The position numbers and the translations under genes were made by a program. The notes under the pieces are model-generated. The model was not told where the DNA came from. It worked only from the letters and a program-made list of their open reading frames with translations, and made no database searches. From assembly GCA_005883865.1 (NCBI GenBank), contig VBAO01000194.1, forward strand, positions 1-8,230: 8,230 nt of DNA, written 5' to 3'. This document shows positions 7,041-8,230 of the stretch, piece after piece (the first letter of the stretch is position 1; every line of letters begins with the position of its first letter). This DNA comes from Candidatus Segetimicrobium genomatis (GTDB lineage Bacteria > Sysuimicrobiota > Sysuimicrobiia > Sysuimicrobiales > Segetimicrobiaceae).

Positions 7041-8230
7041 CGCCCCGGGTGGCGGAGCCCCGCGGGGGACCCCGGCATGGAGCCGGCCGGGGACCCTGGC
7101 TGGGAACGTCACGCTGTTTGGCCGACGCCTCCGGCGGCGGGGGCTCCTCGTGGGACCTTCGGAGATCGGCGACGCCCTCCGCGCTCTGCTCGAGGTGGAC
7201 CTGACCGATCGCGAGGCGGTCCGTCTGGCGCTGCGAACAGTGCTGTGTTCCCAGGCGGAGGAGTCCCGCGCTCACCGGCGGGCCGTCCGAGGAGGCAACG
7301 GGGGGAGACGACCCCCCCCTGCCCGGCCCGGAGGCCCGTGACGAGCGCCGCGGCGAACTCGCCGTCGCCGGGTGGAACGACAGCGAGGAGGCGGCCGAGG
7401 AGCGCGAGGTGCCCGCCTACAGCCCGGTCGAGGGCCGGACGCACAAGGATTTCAGCGCGTTCGCCGCGGACGAGCTTCAGGCGATCACCGAACTGATCGT
7501 GGCCATCGCCCGCCTCATCGCGACCCGGCTCTCGCGCCGGACCCGGGCATCCAGGCGCGGCTCCCTCATCGATCTCCGGCGAACCATGCGCCGCAACCTC
7601 CGCTACGGCGGCGAGGTGCTCGACCTGGTCTGGCGCCGGCGGAAGATCCGGAAGGCCAGGCTCGTGCTGCTCTGCGACGTCAGCGGATCGATGGATATCT
7701 ACAGCCGCTTTCTGATTCAGTTTGTCTATGCCCTCCAGGGCGCCCTGAGCCACGTGGAATCGTTTTTGTTCAGCACCTCGCTGACCCGGGTCACGGATGC
7801 GCTCGGCCGCCGGAACATCCACGCGGCCCTCGACGAGGCCGCGCGCCAGGTGCCGGACTGGTCCGGGGGCACGAAGATCGGTGCGAGCCTCCGGGAGTTC
7901 AACGACCGGTACGCCCGCCGGTTCGTCGACGCGCGCACGATCGTCGTGATCGTCAGCGACGGCTGGGACACCGGCGACCTCGAGGTGCTCGAACACGCGA
8001 TGCGCGGGCTTCATGCCCGCGCGGGCCGGGTGATCTGGCTCAATCCCCTGCTCGGCAGCCCCGGGTACGAGCCGGTCACCCAGGGCATGAGCACCGCCCT
8101 GCCGTACGTGGATGTGTTTGCCTCCGCCCACAACCTGGACGGCCTGCGGGTGCTGGAGCGGTACCTTCAGAACCCGCGCGCGTCCCGTCTACGAAACTCG
8201 GGCCCGCGCTCGGCCCGCACCGCCGTCGTT
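6982..8230 (+). pseudogene. coxE: CoxE-type VWA-domain protein, disrupted near 7260 and cut by window edge
   Basis: CoxE pairs with the MoxR ATPase in maturing or remodelling molybdenum hydroxylases. The N-terminal piece, TLAGNVTLFGRRLRRRGLLV to RTVLCSQAEE (about 7094-7263), is in one frame, which runs to a TGA at 7339. The rest, from about SPALTGGPSEEATGGDD (7262) through the acidic linker and VWA domain to the right edge, is in the next frame. The aromatic FDRLF..FW-type segment that normally follows AEE is missing, so a small deletion with a frame change is likelier than one base error. The VWA metal site is intact: DVSGSMD (7676-7696), Thr at 7871 in GGTKIG, and Asp at 7958 in VSDGWDTGD. 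The start is unclear. The only ATG in the N-terminal frame is at 6982, inside the ATPase gene; ATG 7077 and GTG 7049 are in other frames. Pseudogene or assembly error. Confidence 0.8.

Noticed and set aside
7055..7100. GC-rich palindrome CCCCGCGGGG and near-repeat of GGGGACCC considered as a terminator or operator.
   Set aside because: There is no T tract, it lies at the start of the next gene, and such short GC palindromes are expected by chance at this composition.
7339..7341. TGA ending the N-terminal CoxE frame considered as a second Sec codon.
   Set aside because: The sequence on both sides of it in that frame is non-homologous; the true coding frame at this point is the next one, so this is a frameshift effect.
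1..8230. Search for tRNA/rRNA genes, CRISPR arrays, insertion sequences and attachment sites.
   Set aside because: No tRNA-like cloverleaf, rRNA motif, regularly spaced repeat, transposase motif or terminal inverted repeat was recognised by eye.

Overview
The window is GC-rich and densely coded. It carries a molybdenum-hydroxylase locus of the xanthine dehydrogenase / CO dehydrogenase (cox-like) family. The very high G+C, the form II-type cox gene set and a probable selenoprotein suggest an uncultivated soil or subsurface bacterium (a Rokubacteria/Methylomirabilota-like or similar lineage). That assignment is a guess from style only; no phylogenetic marker gene is present.

Layout. On the minus strand, reading right to left, a tightly overlapping operon encodes a CoxL-type molybdopterin large subunit (4872-2579, disrupted), a CoxG/SRPBCC protein (2588-2145), a CoxM-type FAD subunit (2148-1276), a CoxS-type [2Fe-2S] subunit (1276-626) and a DUF2877/AllH-like protein that runs off the left edge (615-1). 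On the plus strand, divergently from about 4974, come a small GIY-YIG nuclease-domain protein (4974-5345), a carboxymuconolactone decarboxylase/AhpD-like protein read through an in-frame TGA (5348-5971), a MoxR/CoxD AAA+ ATPase (6006-7040) and a CoxE-type VWA protein that is disrupted and runs off the right edge (about 6982-8230).

How they fit together. L, M and S would form a Mo/FAD/Fe-S hydroxylase. CoxG-type proteins are tied to membrane recruitment or electron transfer, and the MoxR plus VWA pair is the usual maturation module. The large subunit has PYRGAGR where true CO dehydrogenases have a cysteine-containing CSFR loop, so CO is probably not the substrate. The AllH-like neighbour hints at purine, ureide or other N-heterocycle metabolism, but this is only an inference from context.

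The most interesting item is the AhpD-like gene. Its reading frame is interrupted only by a TGA at the second Cys of the family CxxC motif (CEYU). That TGA opens a hairpin with a 6-bp base stem, a 6-bp apical stem and an AGGCU loop, which closely resembles a bacterial SECIS element. It is most likely a selenoprotein. Separately, both coxL and coxE lose a conserved stretch together with a frame change, consistent with small deletions that are either real decay or assembly errors.
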